Below, one piece after another: positions 17,444 to 26,174 of a stretch of 28,478 nt of DNA. The stretch comes from a virus, in IMG/VR virus record IMGVR_UViG_3300027704_000118, positions 1-28,478 of that record. The stretch is one strand, 5' to 3'. A program made the position numbers and the translations under genes. Under the pieces are notes generated by a model, which did not search any database, was not told the origin of the DNA, and saw nothing but the letters and a program-made list of their open reading frames with translations. The stretch's first letter is position 1. Each line of letters begins with the position of its first letter.

Positions 17444-18958
17444 TTACTTCAATAAGAAGAAGTTGTTTGCACCTTGAACTACTAAACATCTTTCAGATAA
17501 GTAGTGTACCTCCATTGCATCTAAATCAGATGTAACAGCTCCAACAGAACCAGTAACCCAAGATTTCATCTTGCGGTTTTCAGTTTGAGAAGCACGGTAA
17601 CGTGTATGCAAGAAAGGACGCTTTAGGTTTTTACCTAATTGCTGATCGTACACTGAAGAAACTCCAGCAGGAATCATACATCCTCTAATAGCATCAGTAG
17701 TTGCTTTAGCATTAATAGCTCCACGAGTTGAAGCATCGTTTAAGTATTTCCAGTCAGACTTGTAGAAGTCGTAAGAACCTCTTCTGAATCCAGAGAAACC
17801 TAAGTTTAATGCCATATCTTCGTTGTTGTCAAATACTCCGTAAGAAGTACCACCAGCACCGTAAGAGTTCATAGAAGCTAACATGTCATCCATCGCTAAG
17901 CTTGTAGCTCTGTTTAGGAACATCATGTTTTCTTCGATAGCTCCTTGAGAGTCAAGCTCTGCTAAGATAGCATCAAATTCAGCTAAGTCAGTAGCAGCAT
18001 TAACACCAGTTACACCAGTAGCAATGTTACCTCTAGTTTCGATAGCTGAGAATAAACCTTCAGTACCAAAAGCAGTGTGAGAAGCTCCAATAGGACCTTC
18101 AGCAGAATCAGCAAAAGTTTGAGCAGAGTCACCTTTGATAGACTCAATTAAAGTCATTTCACAGTGATCAGCAAAACGAGCTCTTGTGTCTCCTTCAGCT
18201 TTTAGGTACCATAAGTAACCATTCTGTCCTTCTTCACCAGTAACTTCAACCCAACCAATAGCAGAAGCATCTGATCCAGATACAGAATACATATCTTTCA
18301 TGATAACAGGCTTGTTAGTAAAAGATTTGAATCCTGGCTCGTTAGCTGTAGTTCTACCGTTTGTACCTTTAGAGTACTCAGAACCAATAACTAAAATAGT
18401 TAAAGACTTGTCATCGTTAGATCCATTTGCTACATCACCACCAGAAAAAGCGTGTTGTAACTCACCATCATTATCTGTAGCGTCATAAGGAACTACGGAT
18501 ACTTGATCATTTGCTACTTTAGCAACTAATACTCTAGCAGTACCATTAGCATGAGCTAATAATAAAATGTCGTTTAATCTAATACCGTGATCAACTGAAC
18601 CAGTAGCAACCGCTACATCATCAATTGTAAAGTCGATTTCAACAACACCACCAGCAATAGTACTTGCAGTAGTTGTAGCAGCGTTTGCAGCTACGTGACC
18701 TTTGTAAGATAAGTGTAATCTACCTTGCTCAGACCAAACAACTTGGTCAGAAGTCATTGCTTCTTCAGCACCAACTTGCGCTAAAAATCCAGAGATAGTT
18801 CTGTTTCCGAAAACCTCTGCTTCAGACTCCATTAAGTCTGGTAAATATTGCTGTGCCCAACCGTCTGAAGCGCCGGCTGCTGCAAAGTCAATGTAATTTG
18901 AACTTAGTGTTGCGCGCACTGCTGCGGGCTGTAAGTTCGTTGCACCTGTAATTGCCAT
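17444..18958 (-). CDS. Major capsid protein (HK97 fold)
   Basis: 504 residues starting MAITGATNLQPAAVRATLSS. Gly/Ala-rich, acidic and without cysteine clusters, it follows portal and scaffold genes in the usual order. The C-terminal part, containing RPFLHTRYRASQTENRKMKS and then LDAMEVHYLSERCLVVQGAN, has the spine-helix/P-domain to A-domain layout of HK97-type shells. It closely resembles what I recall of crAss-like and marine flavophage capsid proteins. A central helical stretch (ATDLAEFDAILAELDSQGAI) fits the long spine helix. There is no obvious cleavage signal at the N-terminus; proteolytic maturation cannot be judged. The ATG has an A/T leader (TTTAAAACATTTAATT). A strong terminator sits just after the stop, consistent with a highly expressed transcript. 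Confidence 0.92.
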   Translation of the reverse strand: MAITGATNLQPAAVRATLSSNYIDFAAAGASDGWAQQYLPDLMESEAEVFGNRTISGFLAQVGAEEAMTSDQVVWSEQGRLHLSYKGHVAANAATTTASTIAGGVVEIDFTIDDVAVATGSVDHGIRLNDILLLAHANGTARVLVAKVANDQVSVVPYDATDNDGELQHAFSGGDVANGSNDDKSLTILVIGSEYSKGTNGRTTANEPGFKSFTNKPVIMKDMYSVSGSDASAIGWVEVTGEEGQNGYLWYLKAEGDTRARFADHCEMTLIESIKGDSAQTFADSAEGPIGASHTAFGTEGLFSAIETRGNIATGVTGVNAATDLAEFDAILAELDSQGAIEENMMFLNRATSLAMDDMLASMNSYGAGGTSYGVFDNNEDMALNLGFSGFRRGSYDFYKSDWKYLNDASTRGAINAKATTDAIRGCMIPAGVSSVYDQQLGKNLKRPFLHTRYRASQTENRKMKSWVTGSVGAVTSDLDAMEVHYLSERCLVVQGANNFFLLK

Positions 18959-18982
18959 AATTAAATGTTTTAAATTGTTAAA

Positions 18983-20140
18983 TTATTTTTTGTTTTTAAT
19001 TTTAAACTTAAAATCAGAAGAGTTGTCGCCCAACACTTTAAACTTAAGTCCACCAACCTCAACGTTCCCGTGGGATTGTCTTGGGTCCATGCTAACATTC
19101 TTGCTCTTAGCAATACTGTCTTTTAGTGCATCAGCTTTCCCTTGTTCGTAAAAGTGATTAGCAATAGCATCAGGATTCATTGCTGAGTATAAGGCTTTGT
19201 GATACCCTTTAGCGTCTGACATCGTATTATCTTCGTTCAAAAACTTTTTGACAAAGTTGTTAATGTCGCCTTGGGTTTGCTTAACCTTTCCAGCATCCTT
19301 AACGTTAAACCTATATTTTTTATCTCCAACACTATATTCAAAACCTTTGAAACTGTCGTTAAAAACCTGATCGGTTTTTTGATTAAACTTAAGTTTAGCA
19401 TTTTTTGCTTTTTGTTCACTTACTTCCGATTCTTTGTTATATCGGTTGAAAAAATCTACAGCTTTTTTAGCCTCTGGCGTTAACCTAGACCCTGCTTTGA
19501 TTTCTTCGTAATATTTAGACTTTTGCCCGTCTAAGTAGGCCTTTGCGCTGGCAACTTGCTCTTTAAGCGCTAGTTTCTTTCTTCTAATATCTCTATCGTC
19601 GTCTACATCTTCGTCGTAGTTAAACGTATCTTCAATTAAAAAGTTTATTTCTTCCGCGTCTAAATGCGGCTTTGTTTTCTTATAATACTCTACTAAAGCT
19701 GTTTCATTATCTAAGTCAGAGTAATCTCTATTTAGATCAACGTAGTCCTGCAATGTTCCGCCAGTCTCTTCCATGAAGTCCATTAACTTTTGAACGTTCT
19801 CTGGTAGTGGGTCTCCTGTAGCCTCTGATTCAGCAATAGCTTCTTGAATCTGCTCTTCAACCTCTTCAACCTGCTCGTCAGTAATTTCTTCTAGTACTGG
19901 TTGCTCTTGTGTTTCAGCTTCCTCTTGTACTTCTTCTTGTTCTGATGTGGTGTCGGTACTTTCATCGCTTCCAACCACTCTTGTGTCGTCAACTGTACTT
20001 TCCTCAACTTCCTTTGGTTTTGCACTTAAATCAACTTTAATAACCGAATCGTCTCCGGCTGATTTGAACTTCGACTCATCTATCGTAGCTTCGTTAGTCT
20101 CTTGTGTAACTTCTTCAGTTACTTTTTCATTTTCTTCCAT
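18983..20140 (-). CDS. Acidic scaffolding-like protein
   Basis: 385 residues located exactly between the portal and major capsid genes, where phage scaffolding proteins are normally encoded. The first ~130 residues are extremely acidic and low complexity (Glu/Gln/Thr/Asp runs). The middle (about 190-265) is charged coiled coil. The C-terminus turns basic and ends DFKFKIKNKK, resembling the positively charged tail by which scaffolds contact capsid subunits. I see no Ser-His-Asp protease triad, so an internal maturation protease domain is not supported. It is expected to guide procapsid assembly and then leave or be degraded. The function rests on position and composition; no family was recognised. 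Confidence 0.72.
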   Translation of the reverse strand: MEENEKVTEEVTQETNEATIDESKFKSAGDDSVIKVDLSAKPKEVEESTVDDTRVVGSDESTDTTSEQEEVQEEAETQEQPVLEEITDEQVEEVEEQIQEAIAESEATGDPLPENVQKLMDFMEETGGTLQDYVDLNRDYSDLDNETALVEYYKKTKPHLDAEEINFLIEDTFNYDEDVDDDRDIRRKKLALKEQVASAKAYLDGQKSKYYEEIKAGSRLTPEAKKAVDFFNRYNKESEVSEQKAKNAKLKFNQKTDQVFNDSFKGFEYSVGDKKYRFNVKDAGKVKQTQGDINNFVKKFLNEDNTMSDAKGYHKALYSAMNPDAIANHFYEQGKADALKDSIAKSKNVSMDPRQSHGNVEVGGLKFKVLGDNSSDFKFKIKNKK

Positions 20141-20162
20141 AATATAAAATATAAATTAGTAA

Positions 20163-22586
20163 TTATCTAGGCCCAAAATCATCTAAACCTAAACCGCCAC
20201 CAAGTATATCATTACCTGATGACTCAAAGTTTTTAGGTGGCTTACCACCGTTTCTTTGATCTATTAGCTCACTTTGTTGAGTGGCTTGTATTTTAGTTCT
20301 TTCGTCTTTTCTGTCTTCTTTGCTTTTCTCTCTATCTTTGATGCCACCAACTTCTAGGTTCTTAAGCTGCATGTTCATTTGAAACTCTAGCTGCATAAGT
20401 TGCTTTTTAATCTCAGCTTCTTGCATTAACGCTTGAGAATTAAGTTGGGCTTCAACCTGTTTTAGTTGAGCTTTAGATTGAGTTAACACCTGGTCTTTTT
20501 GCATTTCAATTTGAGCAGCTGACTGAGCGGCTTGAGTGTTAGACTGCGCTTGAGCTTGAATGTTTTCTAGCTGCAACTGTCTATCTTTTTCTTCTTTTTC
20601 TTTTCTACGTATCTTAAGAAGTTGATTTGCCAGACTTACGTTTCTTATTTCTCTTATGTCTATGGCATCTTCTAAGTTTATATTCTTTTGATTTAAAGCC
20701 ATTTGTATGTTGTTTTCCAACATAGCTTTTTCTTCGTCATCTGGAGTTAATTCTAAAAATATTCCAAAATCATAAAGATGTAAGTTGCTCATTTCCTCAA
20801 GAGTAGCAACGTTGTGTGCTCCTATAGCTTGTATAAAAGCATCTTTAGTTGGAGAATACTCTATAATGTCTGATATTCTAAGCGACAAAGACTCTGCTAC
20901 TTCAGTAGACAAAAATAATCCAGCTTGGAGTATGTGTCTTGTTGCAGTATTAGAGTTAGCGGCAGCTAACTTTTGAACACCCACTAAAGCGTTTTTATCT
21001 GGTGTACTACCATCTCTAGCTTCGTTTAAGCCGGTAGTGTCTCTAATCATCTGCAAATAGTAGTTGTAGTTTCCTATTAAGCTTTGAAGCTTTCCGCTAC
21101 CGTTACCCGTACTAATTTCTTGTATAGGAACTTTACCAGGATTCATATCTCCATCAGCTGTCATTGATCTACCAATAACAGAACCTGTTTGGAAAAACAT
21201 ATTTAACGCTTCTTGAGGATTGTAGTTTGTTCCGTTACCCAAATCTATTTCAGCTAAACCATCAGCGTCTAAGTAAACGCCATCTGGAACTATTCTAGAC
21301 ATTACTTGTTGAATCTTTAAGTGTGTTAATTGAATCATGTCGGCAAATCCAGTTATTCTACCTACCAAGGATTCTATTTTACCCTTGTACATTCTAGGAG
21401 CTACTATAGAGTAGTTCATTTTAACTTTAGTAAAATCACTTTTAGGGCGTAACATGTTTTTAGACATTTCCCACTTAATAAGATTGTCTGTTCCCAACAC
21501 AACCGCGCCTTCATAAAGGCACTCAACTTGGTTACTTAATTTTTCAAACCCAGCGTCCATATCTGCGGGTGGGTTAAAAGTGTCATCTTTTTCTATAGCC
21601 TTAGTTCCACCGCTAGCTGTTTCTTTTATTTTATATACTTCACTTTTGTAAGTCTTGTAGTTAAAGTACAATATCCTAACCTTATTAGTATCTTGCTCTC
21701 CTGAAACAGAGTAGTTGTCTACTCTTTGAGAATAATCTTGCTGTATGGTTTTTAAATCTTCATTAGTTAAGTGTGGGAACTGTTTTATTAGGTCGTTGAT
21801 TGGAATTGTTTTAACCTCACCAACATAATATATATCTTCAAAGTAAGGAGACTCTGTGTAAGAGTATACTAAATCTGCAGGATCTACATAGTCAACTTTA
21901 ACACCTTCTGATTTATTAAATGTAGTTTTTACAGCACCTATACCTAAAACGGCTAGATCGTAGTAAAACCTTTTCTTAGTTAATTCGTATCTACTACCGT
22001 CAAGTAAAACGTTTATAGCCTGCTCCTCAGCTATCTCAACCTCTTGCTTATACGTTAGCTGCATGTGTAGCTTTAGTTCTTCTTCACTTTTAGGAAGAGT
22101 ATCGGGATTGTTTTGATACATGTTTATTCCAAAAGCCTCTCCAACATAATCGTTGAACTCTTGCGTCTTCATATCTTTCAATATAGACTCCATATACTCA
22201 GTTCTTTTGCTTACTCCATAAGGATCTTGAGAATAAGCTTTTATATCATAAGTTCTTTCAGCAATACCGTTTACAACTATATCTACAAACTTTGGTATAA
22301 TAGGTACAGGTTTCCAGTCTAAGTTTAAATAAGATAAATCTCCGTTTATAGAAAGCTCGTCTTTGTACTTTTGTATTGATTGTTCTCCTCTAGCATACAG
22401 TCTTAATGAATGGTAGCTTTTTTGATTGTGAGAGTGCATACCATACTTTCCACCTAAATTACCTTGATTATCAGAAAACCACTCGTGCTCTATTGCTCTT
22501 GCTACTTTTAGACCATATTCTTTTGTAGCTTTTTCTTGATCGCTAACGACCTGGCTTGGAAAATAACTATGAGGTGCTTTAGACAT
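20163..22586 (-). CDS. Portal protein
   Basis: 807 residues, directly downstream of the large terminase and upstream of the scaffold and capsid genes. The N-terminal half has the wing/stem character of large podovirus portals, with FVDIVVNGIAERTYDIKAYS and an alpha/beta section. The middle contains the clip/stem region (SLIGNYNYYLQMIRDTTGLN, then KNALVGVQKLAAANS). From about residue 660 the C-terminus is a long Gln/Lys/Glu-rich coiled coil (e.g. AAQIEMQKDQVLTQSKAQLK), like the barrel of P22-type portals. It forms the dodecameric ring through which the terminase pumps DNA and to which the neck binds. The length suits crAss-like and P22-like portals. The ATG overlaps no other gene and lies one base after the terminase stop. 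Confidence 0.92.
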   Translation of the reverse strand: MSKAPHSYFPSQVVSDQEKATKEYGLKVARAIEHEWFSDNQGNLGGKYGMHSHNQKSYHSLRLYARGEQSIQKYKDELSINGDLSYLNLDWKPVPIIPKFVDIVVNGIAERTYDIKAYSQDPYGVSKRTEYMESILKDMKTQEFNDYVGEAFGINMYQNNPDTLPKSEEELKLHMQLTYKQEVEIAEEQAINVLLDGSRYELTKKRFYYDLAVLGIGAVKTTFNKSEGVKVDYVDPADLVYSYTESPYFEDIYYVGEVKTIPINDLIKQFPHLTNEDLKTIQQDYSQRVDNYSVSGEQDTNKVRILYFNYKTYKSEVYKIKETASGGTKAIEKDDTFNPPADMDAGFEKLSNQVECLYEGAVVLGTDNLIKWEMSKNMLRPKSDFTKVKMNYSIVAPRMYKGKIESLVGRITGFADMIQLTHLKIQQVMSRIVPDGVYLDADGLAEIDLGNGTNYNPQEALNMFFQTGSVIGRSMTADGDMNPGKVPIQEISTGNGSGKLQSLIGNYNYYLQMIRDTTGLNEARDGSTPDKNALVGVQKLAAANSNTATRHILQAGLFLSTEVAESLSLRISDIIEYSPTKDAFIQAIGAHNVATLEEMSNLHLYDFGIFLELTPDDEEKAMLENNIQMALNQKNINLEDAIDIREIRNVSLANQLLKIRRKEKEEKDRQLQLENIQAQAQSNTQAAQSAAQIEMQKDQVLTQSKAQLKQVEAQLNSQALMQEAEIKKQLMQLEFQMNMQLKNLEVGGIKDREKSKEDRKDERTKIQATQQSELIDQRNGGKPPKNFESSGNDILGGGLGLDDFGPR

Positions 22587-22587
22587 A

Positions 22588-24804
22588 TTATCGTTTTATT
22601 ATTTTTGAGGAAAAGCCTTCGTTTTTATATCTAGCTATACCTAAATTTAGTTTTTGAGTTACTCTATTAGAAATAGGTTTATACAAATTTCTATTGCAAG
22701 CCATTATGGCTAAACCAGAACTAATAGAAGCATCGTGCTTTGTTCTTTTATTTATATCAAATTGTGCCCAGTCGTTCAGTGTCTCTGTAAAATATGTTGT
22801 TCCATAATTGCCGTCACCTAAGTTTCCAACGTGGTCGTTTATATACATTTCAATAGCAGCTGCGTGTGATTGTTTAATATCTTCGCTAGAGTTAGGCATA
22901 CCACCTATTTCTTTTTCTGTCACCGAAAGCTTATTCCAAACTTTATCTGGTCTATTCATGCTAAAACCTCTGTATCCTCTTCGTTTAAAGTAATACAATA
23001 GCCTTGGCTTGTTATTCTCTGCTAGTATAGGCATACCGTAAAATATACACGCCATCAACACATCTTCAAAGAATATCTCAGCGGTCTGTGGTCTAGCAAT
23101 GTATTCTAAAAAAAATGAACTTGCAGGAGCATCTTCCATAGAAAACTTAGTTAAACCGTGCAGAGCACCTTTAGATCCTTTGCCATCAACAGTTCCGCTA
23201 ATATCATAACTATCACATCCAAATGCACCAACATGCTCATTACCTGGATATTTTATTCCATTTTTAACTATTACTCGGTTTTGTAAATTTCTAGGCGGAA
23301 CCCAACTAACTTTAAACCTTCCGTTGGGATCTGGCATAAAAACCACTTTAGAATCTTTTAAACCATTAGCCCACTGAAAAGATCCTGTTGTAACAGCTGA
23401 CGAACTTTTAAGATCTTCGTTGTAATCTATTTGCTCGTATATTTTAGCTAAGTTAAACAAACTGTTTTTAGTCTCGTCTCTAAAAGCGTGCTCTGTTGTT
23501 CTTGGAAACTGACGATAAAACTCATTTAAAGCGTCTTGATCGTCTTTTAATCCTTCAACTTCATTTTCCCAATGATCCACAACGCCTATGTCAATTAATT
23601 CTCCGTCTGGTCCATGAACATCGGATTCTGGAGTAGTGAAGACAGGTCTTCCATGTTTGTCAATAAATCCTTCAAAGTTCCATTCCATTGGGATAAACAA
23701 AGCATATAAACCAGATTTTGTTTGACCATTTCTATTTCTTTTGTTGACATTGCTGTCGTTATATAATTTCTTAAAATTAGAACCACCCTTGTCTAAAGCA
23801 TTTGATGTTGAACCCATCATGCACTTACCTATTATTCTACTACCTAGTCTAAGGCAAGTTTTTGTAACTCGCCAGTTATTAAGTATGTTGTCTGGTCTTT
23901 CCCACTTACCACTTTCATCGTGAACTAATAAGGCTAGCTTTTCACCATCGTAGCTGTTATCACCAGTGTTTTTCCAGTCAATAGTTGTATCAAGTCCTTC
24001 AAGCTCTTCTAGTCTCTCTTTACTGTCTATCTTACGCCTAGTAAGCTTTGATGCCGGAACTCTATATGCTAGCTCTGTTTTTGGTCTATCCATACCATCT
24101 TGAATAGGTTTGAAGAAAAAAGGATAGTTAGTAGATATAGGTACAACCTTGTCCGTGAACATCTTCTTTGCATCAGCACCAGATTTAGATAATATACCAA
24201 ACCTAGCGTCACTTGATATTGTAGCTTGGTTTACTGTTTCTGCTGAGCTCATAAAAGAAAAACCAGAACGCCTGTTCTTTAGATAACACATGCCATAGCA
24301 CCTTTTGTCGGCCTTGCAAGCTTCCCAAAATATATAGAATATTCTATTTGAATCTCTAAAGTCAGGAGCACCAACATCAATCTTACTCCACTGTAAATAC
24401 ATATAATGCGTTCCAGTTATGTAAGTTGGCGTACCACTATTGTTGAACCAAAAGCCTTCTTCTCTACGAGCAAACTCTTCGTCTATGTAATCATGCCATT
24501 GATTTTTTAAGTCTTCAGGATAGTTTCTCCAATCAAATATACTTTTAAGTTTAGACAATTCTTTTGGCTGATCAAATTTTTTCCACTTAGCTTCATCGTT
24601 GCTATACACATTACCAGGCATCTTAGGAAGAGCTATCTTTAATCCTTGAATATCTATGACTTCTCCAATTTGACCAGTCTTAGATATAACAATTACGTCG
24701 TGCTCTTTGTCGTAGCCGTAATTCCACTTCTTAGACTTGTTTAGTCTTTTAATAGTGTTTGATCTAATAGGATCTATTGACTTATATAAACTCTGTTCGT
24801 ACAT
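22588..24804 (-). CDS. terL: Terminase large subunit (packaging ATPase and nuclease)
   Basis: 738 residues. The ATPase half carries a P-loop equivalent at about 175-184 (LKNRRSGFSF), in which the usual Lys before Ser is replaced by Phe182. It also has a clear Walker B at 291-297 (ALLVHDE) and a coupling motif MGSTSN at about 330-335. The nuclease half begins near 520 with HVGAFGCDSYD (first acidic residue Asp531) and has further acidic positions at 691 (HDAS) and elsewhere. It translocates genome DNA into the prohead through the portal and cuts concatemers. It overlaps the small-terminase candidate by the single base of a TAATG junction and is followed by the portal, the canonical order. The altered P-loop appears to be a lineage feature rather than damage, because the rest is intact. 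Confidence 0.94.
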   Translation of the reverse strand: MYEQSLYKSIDPIRSNTIKRLNKSKKWNYGYDKEHDVIVISKTGQIGEVIDIQGLKIALPKMPGNVYSNDEAKWKKFDQPKELSKLKSIFDWRNYPEDLKNQWHDYIDEEFARREEGFWFNNSGTPTYITGTHYMYLQWSKIDVGAPDFRDSNRIFYIFWEACKADKRCYGMCYLKNRRSGFSFMSSAETVNQATISSDARFGILSKSGADAKKMFTDKVVPISTNYPFFFKPIQDGMDRPKTELAYRVPASKLTRRKIDSKERLEELEGLDTTIDWKNTGDNSYDGEKLALLVHDESGKWERPDNILNNWRVTKTCLRLGSRIIGKCMMGSTSNALDKGGSNFKKLYNDSNVNKRNRNGQTKSGLYALFIPMEWNFEGFIDKHGRPVFTTPESDVHGPDGELIDIGVVDHWENEVEGLKDDQDALNEFYRQFPRTTEHAFRDETKNSLFNLAKIYEQIDYNEDLKSSSAVTTGSFQWANGLKDSKVVFMPDPNGRFKVSWVPPRNLQNRVIVKNGIKYPGNEHVGAFGCDSYDISGTVDGKGSKGALHGLTKFSMEDAPASSFFLEYIARPQTAEIFFEDVLMACIFYGMPILAENNKPRLLYYFKRRGYRGFSMNRPDKVWNKLSVTEKEIGGMPNSSEDIKQSHAAAIEMYINDHVGNLGDGNYGTTYFTETLNDWAQFDINKRTKHDASISSGLAIMACNRNLYKPISNRVTQKLNLGIARYKNEGFSSKIIKR

Positions 24805-25079
24805 TACTTAGATCTACCTTCAGCAAAGCCTTTAAAAACTTTGTCTTTATTATCTTCAATTGGTTTTCCATCTAGCAACGCTTGCTCTTCTTGTATTCTG
24901 TTAAGTATTTCAAAAGCGTCAAATATAGCTAGCTTTTTAGTAGCAGCAGCGTTTTTTAACTTATCAGCTGTTAGGTCGTCTGCAGAGTCTACAATAGCTT
25001 CTTTTGCAACTTTAATAAGTTCTTCAACAGCCTTATGCCCAGCTTGGATTATACTCTTCTTCGTCTCCTTGATATTCAT
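24804..25079 (-). CDS. Small terminase candidate
   Basis: Ninety-one residues if started at the ATG at 25079. A longer frame reaches 25133 but uses TTG and adds overlap with the upstream gene. The protein is all-helical and charged (KETKKSIIQAGHKAVEELIK; KKLAIFDAFEILNRIQEEQA) with no Cys or His cluster. It lies immediately before the large terminase and shares a TAATG junction with it, which is where small terminases sit. Length and helical content fit the oligomerisation part of such proteins. A DNA-binding helix-turn-helix is not obvious, so the call rests mainly on context. The gene overlaps the GroES-like reading frame by 47 bases. Confidence 0.6.
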   Translation of the reverse strand: MNIKETKKSIIQAGHKAVEELIKVAKEAIVDSADDLTADKLKNAAATKKLAIFDAFEILNRIQEEQALLDGKPIEDNKDKVFKGFAEGRSK

Positions 25080-25617
25080 ATTTAATTGTAATAAATTTTG
25101 ATAACACTCTATACAGTCTTTGTCCTTCAACAATAAATTCGTAGTTGTTTCCAGGTCTAAACCCTACTAAATCTCCAACATCTACAATACCATCAGAATA
25201 CTTAACTATTCCAACCAAGGGCTTTTCAACCTCGGTATCGAATTGATCGTTAGATTTTATAGGCTTTACAAAACAGTACCCAGCTGGAGCTTTCCAATTA
25301 CCATTGTTTTTGTACAAGAATATTTGATCTTGATAAACAATGTAAGTGTCTTCACTAAAGTATGATTTGCTGTTTTTTTCTCTACCTTTAACATCGTGCC
25401 ATCTTCTAAACACGTTATGGTGAACTATTACCGTGTCACCAGGTTTAATACCTAGATCAAAACCTGCTTTAGGGCATGACACTACTTCTGCTTCTCTATT
25501 TACAAACTGATGATTAAAAACTTCTGTGTTTAAAATAAGACTTTTACCATCAATATTCTTAGAGTTGTTGTACCTGCCATTTTTAGGCTTAATTACAAAA
25601 CCGTAAACGCTTTGCAT
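25033..25617 (-). CDS. Tandem GroES-like (Cpn10) co-chaperonin
   Basis: 194 residues. Two successive segments read as GroES folds. Copy 1 (about 4-103) has the opening strand YGFVIKPK, a long polar loop containing SLILN (27-29 Leu-Ile-Leu, comparable to the Ile-Val-Leu of the GroES mobile loop that binds GroEL), then NREAEVVSCP, IKPGDTVIVHHN and YIVYQDQIFLYK. Copy 2 (about 112-180) has YCFVKPIK, LVGIVKYSDG, VDVGDLVGFR, FIVEGQRLYRVLSKFITI and no evident mobile loop. GroES caps GroEL during folding; T4 encodes gp31 to fold its capsid protein. A double Cpn10 is known from chloroplast Cpn20. Position before the terminase genes fits a capsid-folding helper. It is linked to the preceding gene by TAATG at 25617. 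Fold assignment is by eye. Confidence 0.72.
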   Translation of the reverse strand: MQSVYGFVIKPKNGRYNNSKNIDGKSLILNTEVFNHQFVNREAEVVSCPKAGFDLGIKPGDTVIVHHNVFRRWHDVKGREKNSKSYFSEDTYIVYQDQIFLYKNNGNWKAPAGYCFVKPIKSNDQFDTEVEKPLVGIVKYSDGIVDVGDLVGFRPGNNYEFIVEGQRLYRVLSKFITIKYEYQGDEEEYNPSWA

Positions 25618-25838
25618 TAATACTCTAGGTTATACTCTACAGATACAGCCATGTTCTTATTGAAGTCTTTCCAAGGTAAAACATCTTTGTTTTTCTTAAT
25701 GTATATAGAGAACTTTTTTTCTTCTTCTATTATATTACAAATAGTGTGGCCTCCATAAACTTCTTGCCCAACAGAGTAGTGCATTGCGTCTATCTTGTAG
25801 TCTTTACCTATAGTTATTTTACGAATTAGCTTGCTCAT
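25617..25838 (-). CDS. Small unknown beta-rich protein upstream of the co-chaperonin
   Basis: 73 residues, no membrane span or cysteine motif. The pattern of alternating hydrophobic residues (KLIRKITIGKDYKIDAMHYS, then GGHTICNIIEEEKKFSIYIK) suggests a small beta barrel or sheet. It overlaps the coiled-coil gene before it by 20 bases and shares a TAATG stop-start with the GroES-like gene after it. Translation is therefore probably coupled. Constant association with the co-chaperonin would hint at a shared role, but this cannot be tested here. Not recognised. Confidence 0.6.
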   Translation of the reverse strand: MSKLIRKITIGKDYKIDAMHYSVGQEVYGGHTICNIIEEEKKFSIYIKKNKDVLPWKDFNKNMAVSVEYNLEY

Positions 25839-26115
25839 TTTCTTTTTGGCTTATAGTTCCGTCTACGATGCTAATATCGCATTTACCATATTGTTCTTCT
25901 AGAGTTTTTTGCAGTTCACCTAGATGACTTTGCAGTTCTAAAACTTGATGTAGTAAGTGATGTTTTCTAGTTTCAAAAACACCTATTTCGTTTTGGGAGT
26001 TGTTAATAGCTCGAACTATACTTTGCATTGTTGAAAGTTGCTCTGCTGTAATTTTTTCTGCCTTAGGTTTAAGGTCAACAATTTTGTCTCCTTTTGGAGT
26101 TTTTCTTTTTGCCAT
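25819..26115 (-). CDS. Small coiled-coil protein
   Basis: 98 residues: a basic N-terminus (MAKRKTPKGDKIVDLKPKAE), a long amphipathic helix at about 23-80 with heptad-like Leu/Ile/Val spacing (FETRKHHLLHQVLELQSHLG), and a short polar tail. It is probably a homo-oligomeric coiled coil. I have seen similar small proteins near structural genes of marine phages but know no function. The ATG at 26115 has an AT-rich leader in a 59-base gap after the LamG-like gene, so translation may start independently here. The 3' end overlaps the next gene by 20 bases. Confidence 0.6.
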   Translation of the reverse strand: MAKRKTPKGDKIVDLKPKAEKITAEQLSTMQSIVRAINNSQNEIGVFETRKHHLLHQVLELQSHLGELQKTLEEQYGKCDISIVDGTISQKENEQANS

Positions 26116-26149
26116 TTTATTTGATTTAATTAAATTAGTTATTATATAG

Positions 26150-26167
26150 TATTACTCGCTAGTAATA
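26150..26167 (-). other. Short hairpin between LamG-like and coiled-coil genes
   Basis: On the minus strand TATTACT, AGCG, AGTAATA form a perfect 7-bp stem with a 4-base loop, 8 bases after the LamG stop codon. No U-tract follows it, so it is at best a weak processing or attenuation element. The rest of the 59-base gap is AT-rich leader sequence. Confidence 0.35.
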
Positions 26168-26174
26168 ACAGTTA

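Noticed and set aside
19237-19419. Minus-strand open frame of 60 codons
   Set aside because: Alternative frame inside the scaffold gene, with no independent leader.
18983-20140. Scaffold gene as a maturation protease fusion
   Set aside because: No Ser-His catalytic pattern was found in the chain; composition fits scaffold only.
25080-25133. Longer start (TTG) for the small-terminase candidate
   Set aside because: TTG start, deeper overlap with the GroES-like gene, and the ATG at 25079 has the A/T leader typical of this window.
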